A stretch of DNA of 64,000 nucleotides from Candidatus Kryptobacter tengchongensis (GTDB lineage Bacteria; Bacteroidota; Ignavibacteria; Kryptoniales; Kryptoniaceae), in NCBI GenBank assembly GCA_001485605.1, contig FAON01000007.1, forward strand, positions 62,001 to 126,000, written 5' to 3'. The notes beneath the pieces were generated by a model that did no database searches, was not told the origin of the DNA, and saw only the letters and a program-made list of their open reading frames with translations. The position numbers and the translations under genes are program-made. Below are positions 8,346-16,291 of the stretch, one piece after another (position 1 is the first letter of the stretch; each line of letters begins with the position of its first letter).

Positions 8346-8894
8346 ATGAAAAAGTTTTTACTATTTTTAATTCTATCTTTACTTATATCCTGCTCACGAA
8401 AAGAAAAACCTCAACCAGAAACCCAATCTTTAACCACACATCAAATTTTTGATCTCGTAAAAATTGAAAATTCACCCCATCCCGAAAAAGCTCCGAACTT
8501 TTACTGGCGGACTAATGATGCTGAAATTAGCTTATATGAAATTTTAAAAAACAAAGTTATACTTGTCAATTTCTGGGCAACATGGTGCGGTCCATGCGTT
8601 AAAGAAATCCCAGACCTTATAAAGATTCAAGAAGAACTTGGGGGACAAAACTTTGAAATAATTGGCATCTCAATTGACAGATCAATTTCACCAGTCCTTG
8701 AATTTACAAAAAACGCAAAGATAAATTACACCATCATCCACGACCCTGAGGCAAAACTCCTTGAGGCATTTGGTGGAAGCATAGGAATACCAACCACATA
8801 CCTTATTGACAGAGACGGAAAAATTGTAAATAAATATGTAGGTGCAAGAACAAAAGAGGTTTTCGCAAACGATATCAAAAAAATCCTTAAATAA
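8346..8894 (+). CDS. TlpA-like thioredoxin-fold lipoprotein
   Basis: A 182-residue exported thiol-disulfide oxidoreductase. A lipoprotein signal ends at Cys16 (LLISC). The thioredoxin fold carries the active site WCGPC in NFWATWCGPCVKEIP, and the cis-proline segment IGIPTTYLIDRDG. It probably reduces disulfides or apo-cytochromes outside the cytoplasm. It starts 4 bases after the anti-sigma gene, so it is likely a target and partner of the same stress operon. Confidence 0.92.
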   Translation: MKKFLLFLILSLLISCSRKEKPQPETQSLTTHQIFDLVKIENSPHPEKAPNFYWRTNDAEISLYEILKNKVILVNFWATWCGPCVKEIPDLIKIQEELGGQNFEIIGISIDRSISPVLEFTKNAKINYTIIHDPEAKLLEAFGGSIGIPTTYLIDRDGKIVNKYVGARTKEVFANDIKKILK

Positions 8895-8908
8895 AAACGG
8901 GGTTGACA

Positions 8909-9355
8909 ATGCGAATTAAGAAAATTCTCCTTCCAACTGACTTATCCCCAGCCTCAATATCTGCTTTCAAATACGCAAAATCACTCGCCGAAAAATACGG
9001 CGCTTCTATCTATGTTCTCCATGTCCTTGAGAATATCCCTATTCTGGCAATCCATGCGCTTGACCTTACACTTGAACGAATTGAAAAAAATATGGCTGAA
9101 AATGCAAAAATACAGCTTGAAAAAATTGTAAAGGAAAATTTAAAGACAAAAAATAAAGTCCAAATCTTCATAAGAAAAGGCGTCGTTGATGAAGAAATAG
9201 TTAAGTTTGCCGATGAGAAAAAAGTTGACCTGATTGTAATGGGAACACATGGCAGAACTGGAATTGAGTATACCATTCTTGGGAGCATAGCAGAGAAAAT
9301 CGTCCGCAGGGCGAAATGCCCCGTCCTAACAGTAAAACCAGAAAAACAAAGTTAA
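8909..9355 (+). CDS. Universal stress protein (UspA family)
   Basis: A 148-residue cytoplasmic UspA-family protein with the ATP-binding signature MGTHGRTG followed by LGSIAEKIVR. The Rossmann-like alpha/beta fold starts with ILLPTDLSPAS. Members bind ATP or AMP and aid survival under starvation or oxidative stress; the exact role is not predictable. The ATG at 8909 is preferred over the TTG at 8903. It is the fourth gene of the sigma-factor operon. Confidence 0.92.
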   Translation: MRIKKILLPTDLSPASISAFKYAKSLAEKYGASIYVLHVLENIPILAIHALDLTLERIEKNMAENAKIQLEKIVKENLKTKNKVQIFIRKGVVDEEIVKFADEKKVDLIVMGTHGRTGIEYTILGSIAEKIVRRAKCPVLTVKPEKQS

Positions 9356-9364
9356 AACTTAAAC

Positions 9365-11356
9365 ATGCTGATCAAAAACCTGCTTTTTCTTCTTATACTC
9401 GCACTTTCAATTTCCGCCTTCATATTTAACACAAGAAAATTATATCTGTATCTTAAAATAGGGAAACCAGAGAACAGATTTGATAAACCTTTTGAAAGGT
9501 TAAAAAGAGTTATATCAATAGCATTCGGTCAGAAAAAACTTCTAAGAGAATTTGTCGCAGGATGGATGCACTTTTTTATATTCTGGGGCTTCGTGATTCT
9601 GTTAACAGCTATAATTGATGCAATCCTTGAAGGGCTCTTCAATATAAATCTCTCAATAATTGGCAAACCTTATAGATATATAGCTTTACTTCAGGATTTG
9701 ATGGGAACTCTTGTTGTAATCTCAATCTTTGTCGCACTTTATAGAAGATATATTCAGAAGCCGAAACGACTTCAAGTTGAAAAATCATCAAAAATTGACG
9801 CAACAGTTATACTTATTCTCATATTTTTGATAATGCTGACGATGTTCGGAACCTATGCAACCAAAATTAATCTTGAGGGCTATGAATACAATGACTTAAG
9901 GTTTGCCTCAAATAAACTTGCTAAATTTTTTGACAATTTCAGCTATGACGCACAAAAACCACTTCACGAGATCTTCTGGTGGCTACATATTTTACTTGTG
10001 CTTGGCTTTTTAAACTATCTCCCCTTCTCAAAACATCTACACATAATCACATCAATCCCAAATGTTTATTTCAGCTCCCTTAGACCAAAAGGAAAGCTAA
10101 ACCCAATAAACTTTGAAAACATTGAAAATGTTGAAAAGTTCGGTGTGCTTGATGTTGAAGATTTGACATGGAAACAACTTTTTGATGGTTACACCTGCAC
10201 CGAATGCGGTAGATGCACATCTGCCTGCCCTGCAAACTTGACTGGAAAACCTCTCTCACCAAGGGAAATAATAACAAGCATCAGAAAAAGAACATTAGAA
10301 AAAGCCCCGATGCTTTTGAACATGAAGCCACAAAGTGACGAAACTATTGCGAAAACGCTTGTTTATAACTATATAACCGAAGACGAGCTCTGGGCATGCA
10401 CAACTTGCATGGCTTGTGTCCAGGAATGCCCAGTAATGATTGAACATGTGCAAACTATCGTTGATATGAGAAGGTATCTCGTTTTAACAGAATCAAAATT
10501 TCCATCCGAACTTTCAACTACATTTAGAAACCTTGAAAATAATTTCACTCCTTGGGCATTTAGTCATTCAACCCGTGGGGAATGGGCACAGGGTCTTGAT
10601 ATAAAAACACTCGCTGAGGATCCAAATGTTGAATATCTTCTATGGGTTGGATGTGCTGGCTCATACGACGCAAGATATAAAAAGGTCGCAATTGCCGTTG
10701 CCAAACTCTTAAAACTTGCAAATGTAAAGTTTGGAATTCTCGGAAGCGAAGAAAAATGCACAGGTGACCCAGCCCGAAGGGCTGGCAATGAATACCTTGC
10801 CCAAATGCTCATACAAGAAAATATCCAAACATTCTCAAAATACAATGTAAGAAAAATCATAACCATATGTCCTCATTGTTTTAACACATTAAAAAACGAA
10901 TACCCAGACTTTGGAGGAAATTACGAAGTTTATCATCATGTTGAATTCCTTGAGAAACTTTTAATTGAAGGAAGACTGAAGCTTACAAAATCCGTTGAAA
11001 AGAAGATAACTTATCATGATTCTTGCTATCTTGGCAGATACAACGATATTTACGATTCCCCAAGAGATATACTTGCTTCAATTAAAGGAGTAAAACTTGA
11101 AGAGATGAAAAGATCAAGGGATAAAGGTTTGTGCTGTGGCGCTGGAGGTGCAAGAATGTTTATGGAGGAAAAAATTGGGAAAAGAATTAATATAGAAAGA
11201 ACCGAAGAAGCATTAAGTTTAAACCCAGATGTGATCGCATCCGCTTGCCCATTTTGTATGACGATGCTATCAGATGGGATAAAAGCGAAGGACGCAATTG
11301 ATAAAGTTGAAGTTAAAGATATTGCCGAAATACTTCTTGAAGCTGTTGAAGCATGA
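9365..11356 (+). CDS. Membrane Fe-S oxidoreductase (HdrD/EtfD-like)
   Basis: A 663-residue protein with about five membrane helices in the first 220 residues (NarI/HdrE-like), then two [4Fe-4S] ferredoxin motifs (CTECGRCTSACP and CTTCMACVQECP), then two CCG cysteine-rich domains (first with WVGCAGSYD and CPHCFNTL, second with YHDSCYLGRYND, CCGAGGARMFMEE and CPFC). This is the layout of heterodisulfide-reductase-like enzymes that pass electrons between a soluble donor, often an electron-transfer flavoprotein, and quinone. No etfAB is visible in the window, so the partner is unknown. It is the last gene of the sigma-factor operon and is followed at once by a strong terminator. Confidence 0.88.
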   Translation: MLIKNLLFLLILALSISAFIFNTRKLYLYLKIGKPENRFDKPFERLKRVISIAFGQKKLLREFVAGWMHFFIFWGFVILLTAIIDAILEGLFNINLSIIGKPYRYIALLQDLMGTLVVISIFVALYRRYIQKPKRLQVEKSSKIDATVILILIFLIMLTMFGTYATKINLEGYEYNDLRFASNKLAKFFDNFSYDAQKPLHEIFWWLHILLVLGFLNYLPFSKHLHIITSIPNVYFSSLRPKGKLNPINFENIENVEKFGVLDVEDLTWKQLFDGYTCTECGRCTSACPANLTGKPLSPREIITSIRKRTLEKAPMLLNMKPQSDETIAKTLVYNYITEDELWACTTCMACVQECPVMIEHVQTIVDMRRYLVLTESKFPSELSTTFRNLENNFTPWAFSHSTRGEWAQGLDIKTLAEDPNVEYLLWVGCAGSYDARYKKVAIAVAKLLKLANVKFGILGSEEKCTGDPARRAGNEYLAQMLIQENIQTFSKYNVRKIITICPHCFNTLKNEYPDFGGNYEVYHHVEFLEKLLIEGRLKLTKSVEKKITYHDSCYLGRYNDIYDSPRDILASIKGVKLEEMKRSRDKGLCCGAGGARMFMEEKIGKRINIERTEEALSLNPDVIASACPFCMTMLSDGIKAKDAIDKVEVKDIAEILLEAVEA

Positions 11357-11360
11357 AAAG

Positions 11361-11388
11361 AGCGGGGCTTTTTAGCCCCGCTTTTTTA
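11361..11388 (+). terminator. Rho-independent terminator, possibly bidirectional
   Basis: 9-bp stem AGCGGGGCT/AGCCCCGCT with a TTTT loop followed by a T run. It closes the sigma/redox operon. The minus-strand gene 11386-12144 ends inside its T run, so the hairpin may stop transcription from both sides. Confidence 0.9.
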
Positions 11389-12144
11389 TTTAGGTGTGAC
11401 CTCGCCTTGTAACCACACAGTTGCGAACAACCTCTTCCCTACCTCTGGTTCTCCTTCAAGGTCTAATGGATTGATTAAGACCTCAAGCTTAAACGGGCTT
11501 GTATCAATATAAAGCCAATAAACCTCCTCACCTGTCCATTCATTCTTTATCTTCTTAAAATCAAGTATATCCCCTAACAAACCATAAACAACAGGAGGTA
11601 TATTTTCCATCGCTTGAATCTGGGCTGTTTGAACAAAGAAATTAGCCATCGTTGAACCTTCCTCAACAACATCAGTTTGAATTAACCTTCTTGGCGGAAG
11701 GACTTCCCCATTATACGCAAGCCCAACTGGAACAATTTCATATTTTTCAGCCATCGGTGGAAGATACGAAGCACATTGCACAAAATTTGAAATGTAAAGC
11801 TCCACCGGCGTTCCAGTCGCTTCATCAATCCCATAGAGATAAAACTTCCACTCATCTTCAACATCCTGATAAAGTTCACAATCTTTCAAAACAACAGCAT
11901 GTTCCTTTGAACCATAAAAACATGGAGATACATCAACAATTTCCCATCCTTCTCCCGTGTGAGCTAAATTTACATTAAAAACAATTCCATGTCCTGCATT
12001 TAAGGTATAGCCAGCAAGCTGAACCTTCTGGAAAACACCAAAAGAATCGCTAAATTCTTTATCCCCAATCGTGCTTTCAACAAGATCAACAAGATCTTTT
12101 TGCGTTTCAATTTTAAAACCGACAGAAGAAAAAATTGAACCCAT
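11386..12144 (-). CDS. Hypothetical protein, 252 aa
   Basis: I do not recognise the family. It is a soluble, acidic protein with no signal peptide or membrane segment, starting MGSIFSSVGFKIETQKDL. The sequence reads as mixed alpha/beta with many aromatic and acidic residues. The stop lies in the terminator that also closes the plus-strand operon. The gene stands alone between two operons, with a 246-nt upstream gap that contains an imperfect inverted repeat (12193-12245). Codon use resembles its neighbours, so it is probably a real gene. Confidence 0.75.
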   Translation of the reverse strand: MGSIFSSVGFKIETQKDLVDLVESTIGDKEFSDSFGVFQKVQLAGYTLNAGHGIVFNVNLAHTGEGWEIVDVSPCFYGSKEHAVVLKDCELYQDVEDEWKFYLYGIDEATGTPVELYISNFVQCASYLPPMAEKYEIVPVGLAYNGEVLPPRRLIQTDVVEEGSTMANFFVQTAQIQAMENIPPVVYGLLGDILDFKKIKNEWTGEEVYWLYIDTSPFKLEVLINPLDLEGEPEVGKRLFATVWLQGEVTPK

Positions 12145-12192
12145 AGCAACAAACCAATTTAAATTTTAAATACATTTTTTTAACAAGATCCT

Positions 12193-12245
12193 GGAAGGTA
12201 ATGCATTAACAAGAAGGAAATTTTAATCAGCTTGCATCGCCTTCC
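12193..12245. other. Imperfect inverted repeat in a 246-nt divergent gap
   Basis: GGAAGGTAATGC (12193-12204) can pair with GCATCGCCTTCC (12234-12245) at 10 of 12 positions around a 29-nt loop. It lies between the divergent genes at 12144 (minus) and 12391 (plus). It could be a leader structure, a small RNA or an operator; nothing in the rest of the 12145-12390 gap stands out, and no convincing promoter could be assigned. Confidence 0.35.
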
Positions 12246-12390
12246 TTTAAGAGAATATAATAAAAATTTTTTTAAAAGCAACATATCCACGTTCTTTGCA
12301 TAAATGCGTGCATTGACCTTTAATCCATTTTTATTTTCAACTTTAAAATCATAATTTTAGATGAAATTAAAACAAAAACCTTAAAAACGA

Positions 12391-13536
12391 ATGATAGAAT
12401 TTCTTGATGGAAATGAAGCTATCGTAAAGGGCGCAATTGATGCTGGGTGCAAATTCTTTGCTGGCTATCCAATTACACCAGCAACCCCAATTTTGCTCGG
12501 AATGATGCAAGAGCTCCCGAAAGTTGGAGGTTTTGCGATCCAAGCTGAAGATGAAATTGCTTCAATTGGTTTCTGTATAGGAGCATCAATGGCTGGTAAA
12601 AAAGCAATGACAGCAACAAGCGGACCTGGAATATCGCTTTATAGCGAAAATATCGGACTTGCTATTATGGGTGAAACCCCACTCGTCATAGTTGACGTCC
12701 AACGCCAAGGACCAGCTACAGGTTCAGCAACCAAAGATGGTCAAGGGGATATTCAATTTATAAGGTGGGGCACTTCAGGAGGTTACCCCATCATCGCAAT
12801 ATCCCCAACAACAGTTGAAGAATGCTATACTTTCACAATTTATGCATTTAACCTTGCGGAAATTTTCCGTGTCCCCGTTTTTCTCGTCTCAAGCAAAGAA
12901 CTCTCAATGACAAGACAAAGAATTGATTGGTCAAAAGTTGAAAAACCAAAAGTTGTTGAAAGAAAATATGTCCCTGAAAACTTAACTGAATTTAAACCTT
13001 ATTACTTTGAAAAAATTGATGATATTCCCTTGTTTTCCCCCTTTGGAGGGAATCACATAGTTAGATACACCACCTCAACCCATGATGAATATGGAAACTT
13101 GCTGACAACCCCTGAAAAAATTCAAATAATGATGGAACACCTTGATAAAAAAATAAGCGAGGAAAAAATAAAAAAATACTTCCCTCACGCCGTAAAATTT
13201 GATAATCAAGACGGTGCTGAAATACTTGTTATATCTTATGGAATAACAGCAAGAAGTGCAATTGAAGCAGTTGAACTCGCACGAGAAAGAGGTTATAAAG
13301 TTTCACATTTGATTATAAACCTCTTATGGCCAGTCCCCGAAAATGAAATTGAAAAAGCAACAATTGGAATTAAAACAATAATCTTTCCAGAAATGAACAA
13401 CGGACAATATGTTCTTGAAATTGAAAGAATAATTGATAAGTCCAAAGTTAAAATCATCCGAATAAACCAAATGAACACAACACTTATAAACCCCAAAAAA
13501 ATTTTAGATGAAATCTTAAAAAATAGCGGGAGTTAA
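12391..13536 (+). CDS. 2-oxoacid:ferredoxin oxidoreductase, alpha subunit
   Basis: A 381-residue alpha subunit of a KorAB/PorAB-type enzyme, which oxidatively decarboxylates a 2-oxoacid (2-oxoglutarate is most likely) to acyl-CoA with ferredoxin as electron acceptor, or runs in reverse. The pyrimidine-binding N-terminal half shows GCKFFAGYPITPATP and EDEIASIGFCIGASMAG; the C-terminal half is the domain II transketolase-like segment ending near INPKKILDEIL. The gamma domain, often fused to the N-terminus of alpha, is absent here and is found instead on the beta subunit downstream. The partner gene is separated by one small coiled-coil gene. Substrate choice cannot be settled from sequence alone. 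Confidence 0.92.
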   Translation: MIEFLDGNEAIVKGAIDAGCKFFAGYPITPATPILLGMMQELPKVGGFAIQAEDEIASIGFCIGASMAGKKAMTATSGPGISLYSENIGLAIMGETPLVIVDVQRQGPATGSATKDGQGDIQFIRWGTSGGYPIIAISPTTVEECYTFTIYAFNLAEIFRVPVFLVSSKELSMTRQRIDWSKVEKPKVVERKYVPENLTEFKPYYFEKIDDIPLFSPFGGNHIVRYTTSTHDEYGNLLTTPEKIQIMMEHLDKKISEEKIKKYFPHAVKFDNQDGAEILVISYGITARSAIEAVELARERGYKVSHLIINLLWPVPENEIEKATIGIKTIIFPEMNNGQYVLEIERIIDKSKVKIIRINQMNTTLINPKKILDEILKNSGS

Positions 13537-13540
13537 ATAC

Positions 13541-14122
13541 ATGGCAATTTCTTTGGAAAATTTAGAGCAACGAATTACAAAACTTGAATTATTTGTCTAT
13601 GAAATCATCGGTAAAAAATTTGATGAAATTGATAAAAGGCTTGAATATATTGACAAGAGATTGAGCAATCTATATGAAAAAACTGAGTCCGACAAAACCG
13701 AGATCAACAAAAATATAGGATTGACGAAAACTGATCTTTACGAAAAGATTGAATCTGTTAAAACCGAACTCTATGAGAAAATTGAAGCCACGAAAACCGA
13801 ACTTTATGAGAAAATTGAAACTACAAAAACCGAACTTTACAAAGAAATTGAAACCGTCAAAGCTGATCTTTATGAAAAGATTGAATCTGTTAAAACCGAA
13901 CTTTACGAGAAAATTGAAGCTACAAAAACCGAACTCTATGAGAAAATTGAAGCCACAAAAACCGAACTTTACAAGGAAATTGAAACCGTTAAAACTGAGA
14001 TTTACGAAAAGATGGAAAATTTAAGGGTCAATCTGATAAAGTGGATAGTTGGCTTATTCATTGCCTTTACGACTTTAATCATAACTGCAATATGGGCAAT
14101 TTTAAGTTTCGCTTTAAAATAA
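13541..14122 (+). CDS. Membrane-anchored hendecad coiled-coil protein
   Basis: A 193-residue protein of unknown function made of a long coiled coil and one C-terminal membrane helix (about residues 164-190). Residues 63-161 are nine tandem 11-residue units of the form KTELYEKIEAT, a hendecad (11/3) coiled-coil repeat, with a second-order duplication of a four-unit block. The overall plan, coiled coil followed by a tail anchor, recalls DUF1640/CCDC90-type proteins. It sits 4 bases after the alpha-subunit gene and 24 before the beta-gamma gene, so it is co-transcribed and may tether or scaffold the oxidoreductase at the membrane; that role is inference. Confidence 0.85.
   Translation: MAISLENLEQRITKLELFVYEIIGKKFDEIDKRLEYIDKRLSNLYEKTESDKTEINKNIGLTKTDLYEKIESVKTELYEKIEATKTELYEKIETTKTELYKEIETVKADLYEKIESVKTELYEKIEATKTELYEKIEATKTELYKEIETVKTEIYEKMENLRVNLIKWIVGLFIAFTTLIITAIWAILSFALK
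13727..14023 (+). repeat. Nine tandem 33-bp coding repeats
   Basis: Nine in-frame 33-bp units encode the hendecads of the coiled-coil protein. Positions 13731 and 13863 begin near-identical blocks 132 bp apart, showing that a four-unit block was duplicated as a whole. Such an array can change length by slippage or recombination. Confidence 0.9.
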
Positions 14123-14146
14123 ATAAAAATAAATTCAACAAATAAA

Positions 14147-15493
14147 ATGGCGATTGTAAAAAATACTGTATATATGAAAGAGGTTGAACTACCCTTTTGT
14201 CCAGGTTGTGGGCATTCACAAATTTTGCCCCAACTTGACAAAGCAATGGCTAAATTAAACCTTGACCCAAGGAAAACCGTTCTCGTAACTGATATCGGTT
14301 GCGTTGGATTATCAGACCAGTATTTCAATGTTAATGCTTTCCATGGCTTGCATGGTCGCTCAATCACATACGCATGCGGTTTAAAAATGGCAAACCCAGA
14401 GCTCACTGTGATTGTTCTGATGGGAGATGGTGGGCTTGGAATCGGCGGAACCCATTTCATAAATGCTGCAAGAAGAAACATTGATATCACAGTTATAATT
14501 TTTAACAACTTCAACTTCGGTATGACTGGCGGAGAACATTCTGTCACAACCCCATTTGGCGGGAAAACAGCCACAACTTATCTTGGAAACATTGAATATC
14601 CGCTTGATGCTTGCTCCCTCGTTCAAGCAGTAAATGGAGGATTCGCAGCAAGAACAACTATCTTTGATAAAAATCTCGCTGATCTGCTCGCAGAAGCAAT
14701 AGCATTTAAAGGTTTCTCCGCCGTTGATATATGGGAATATTGCACCGCATACTATGTCCCAAGAAATGAACTTAACAAAGAAAAAATGATGAAACTGCTT
14801 GAAACCTATGGATTTAAAACAGGTATTGTCCATAAAGTTGAAAGAAAAGAGTTTATAGAATCATATCACGAGATCTACCTTAATCAACCCACAAAGCAAT
14901 TTAAACAAATTTCACTTGATACCGAATTTGAGAATAACCTCACCCAGAAAACAGGTATAATCATTGCAGGTGCAGCTGGTCAAAAGGTAAAGTCAAGCGC
15001 AACCGTCTTCGGTTCATCTGCAATTCTGGCTGGTTTATATGCCACTCAAAAAGATGATTATCCAATTACAATTATGACCGGACATTCCGTTTCCGAGATC
15101 ATACTTGATAAAAAAGAAATAAACTACACAGGGATAGATAACCCTGATTATTTAATTGTTATAGCACCTGAAGGACTTGCAAAAGTGAAGAAAATAATCC
15201 AAAATATGCCTGAAACTTCAACAATTTTCGTTGATGATCAACTTCTTTCATTATTACCTAATACAAATGCAAAAATTGAATCTTACCCATTCAAAAAAGC
15301 CGCAAACGCAATTGATAGATTTTCAATAACCATTCTCTCGCTCGCAACTTTTCTTGCAAGGACGAATTTATTCCCTATTGAAGCATTTAAAAAAGCGGTG
15401 ACCTTAACACAAAAGAAAGCAATCGCTGAAATAAACTTGAAGGCAGTTGAAGCTGGCGTCAAACTTGTTGAGGAAAATATCTATGCGAAATAA
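14147..15493 (+). CDS. 2-oxoacid:ferredoxin oxidoreductase, fused beta-gamma subunit
   Basis: A 448-residue fusion. Residues ~1-265 are the beta subunit, with the thiamine-diphosphate site (CPGCGH near the N-terminus, and VLMGDGGLGIGGTHFINAARRN with the GDG...N motif). Residues ~268-448 are a gamma-type domain (IIIAGAAGQKVKSSATVFGSSAILAGLY and later NPDYLIVIAPEG). No extra ferredoxin domain is visible. Together with the alpha subunit at 12391 it should form the complete enzyme. In many bacteria gamma is fused to alpha instead, so this arrangement is unusual. Confidence 0.9.
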   Translation: MAIVKNTVYMKEVELPFCPGCGHSQILPQLDKAMAKLNLDPRKTVLVTDIGCVGLSDQYFNVNAFHGLHGRSITYACGLKMANPELTVIVLMGDGGLGIGGTHFINAARRNIDITVIIFNNFNFGMTGGEHSVTTPFGGKTATTYLGNIEYPLDACSLVQAVNGGFAARTTIFDKNLADLLAEAIAFKGFSAVDIWEYCTAYYVPRNELNKEKMMKLLETYGFKTGIVHKVERKEFIESYHEIYLNQPTKQFKQISLDTEFENNLTQKTGIIIAGAAGQKVKSSATVFGSSAILAGLYATQKDDYPITIMTGHSVSEIILDKKEINYTGIDNPDYLIVIAPEGLAKVKKIIQNMPETSTIFVDDQLLSLLPNTNAKIESYPFKKAANAIDRFSITILSLATFLARTNLFPIEAFKKAVTLTQKKAIAEINLKAVEAGVKLVEENIYAK

Positions 15494-15508
15494 AAAATTT
15501 AGAAATTA

Positions 15509-16291
15509 ATGATTTTAATTGGCACATCAGGTTATAGTTTTCAGGATTGGAGAGGGAATTTTTATCCTGAAAACATTGAAGATGGAAAGATGCTTGACTA
15601 TTACAAGAAATTCTTTAAAGCAGTTGAGATAAATTCAACATATTACAGAATCCCAAGCCCAAATGTTTTTTATCACCTTGATAAAAAAACACCTCCCGAC
15701 TTTCATTTCATAGTTAAAGTTCACAAGCAGACAACACACCAAAGGGAAGGAAATCGTGAGGCGATGGAATCTCTTTTAAAAGCCACAGAACCGTTAACGA
15801 AAAGCGAAAAATTAAAAGGTTTTCTTGCGCAATTCCCCTATTCATTTAAAGATACCCCAGAAAACAGAGAATACATTCTTGAAACCAAAAAATTTGCCAA
15901 TGGAATTCCACTTATTGTTGAATTCAGACATATAAGTTGGGTGAATGAATCTACTTACAAATTTCTCGCTGAAAATGATATTCCTTATGTTTGTGTTGAT
16001 GAACCAAGACTGCGTGGCTTAATCCCGCCCCAAAGCATAGCAACAAGCACTAAAATTGGCTATATAAGATTTCACGGTCGTAATGCTGAAAATTGGTGGG
16101 AGGGCGGTGTCGGTGAAAGATATGACTACCTCTATAATGAAAGCGAACTCCGAGAATGGCTACCAAGGATAAAAGAACTAAATGAGAAAGTTGAAACACT
16201 TTATATTTTCTTCAATAACTGTCATCGTGGAAGTGCCCCCAAAAACGCACAAATGCTACAAAAAATTCTTGATGAAGAGGGTATAAAATGA
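15509..16291 (+). CDS. DUF72 (YecE-like) family protein
   Basis: A 260-residue member of the DUF72/YecE family, a TIM-barrel-like fold of unknown biochemical role. The family opening ILIGTSGYSFQDW and the segments AVEINSTYYRIP, VEFRHISW and YIRFHGRN are all present. Its length is normal for the family. Its stop overlaps the start of the next gene (ATGA), so the two are translationally coupled. Its relation to the preceding oxidoreductase genes is not obvious. Confidence 0.92.
   Translation: MILIGTSGYSFQDWRGNFYPENIEDGKMLDYYKKFFKAVEINSTYYRIPSPNVFYHLDKKTPPDFHFIVKVHKQTTHQREGNREAMESLLKATEPLTKSEKLKGFLAQFPYSFKDTPENREYILETKKFANGIPLIVEFRHISWVNESTYKFLAENDIPYVCVDEPRLRGLIPPQSIATSTKIGYIRFHGRNAENWWEGGVGERYDYLYNESELREWLPRIKELNEKVETLYIFFNNCHRGSAPKNAQMLQKILDEEGIK

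Noticed and set aside
10770-10790. Hairpin CAGCCCGAAGGGCTG as a mini-hairpin insert like those in the tRNA copies
   Set aside because: It lies inside a conserved CCG-domain stretch (GDPARRAGNE) of the Fe-S enzyme, so it is coding sequence and probably chance.
13749-14024. Alternative-frame coding region in the hendecad repeat
   Set aside because: It is a shifted reading of the 33-bp repeats; the main frame has a start, a membrane helix and operon spacing.
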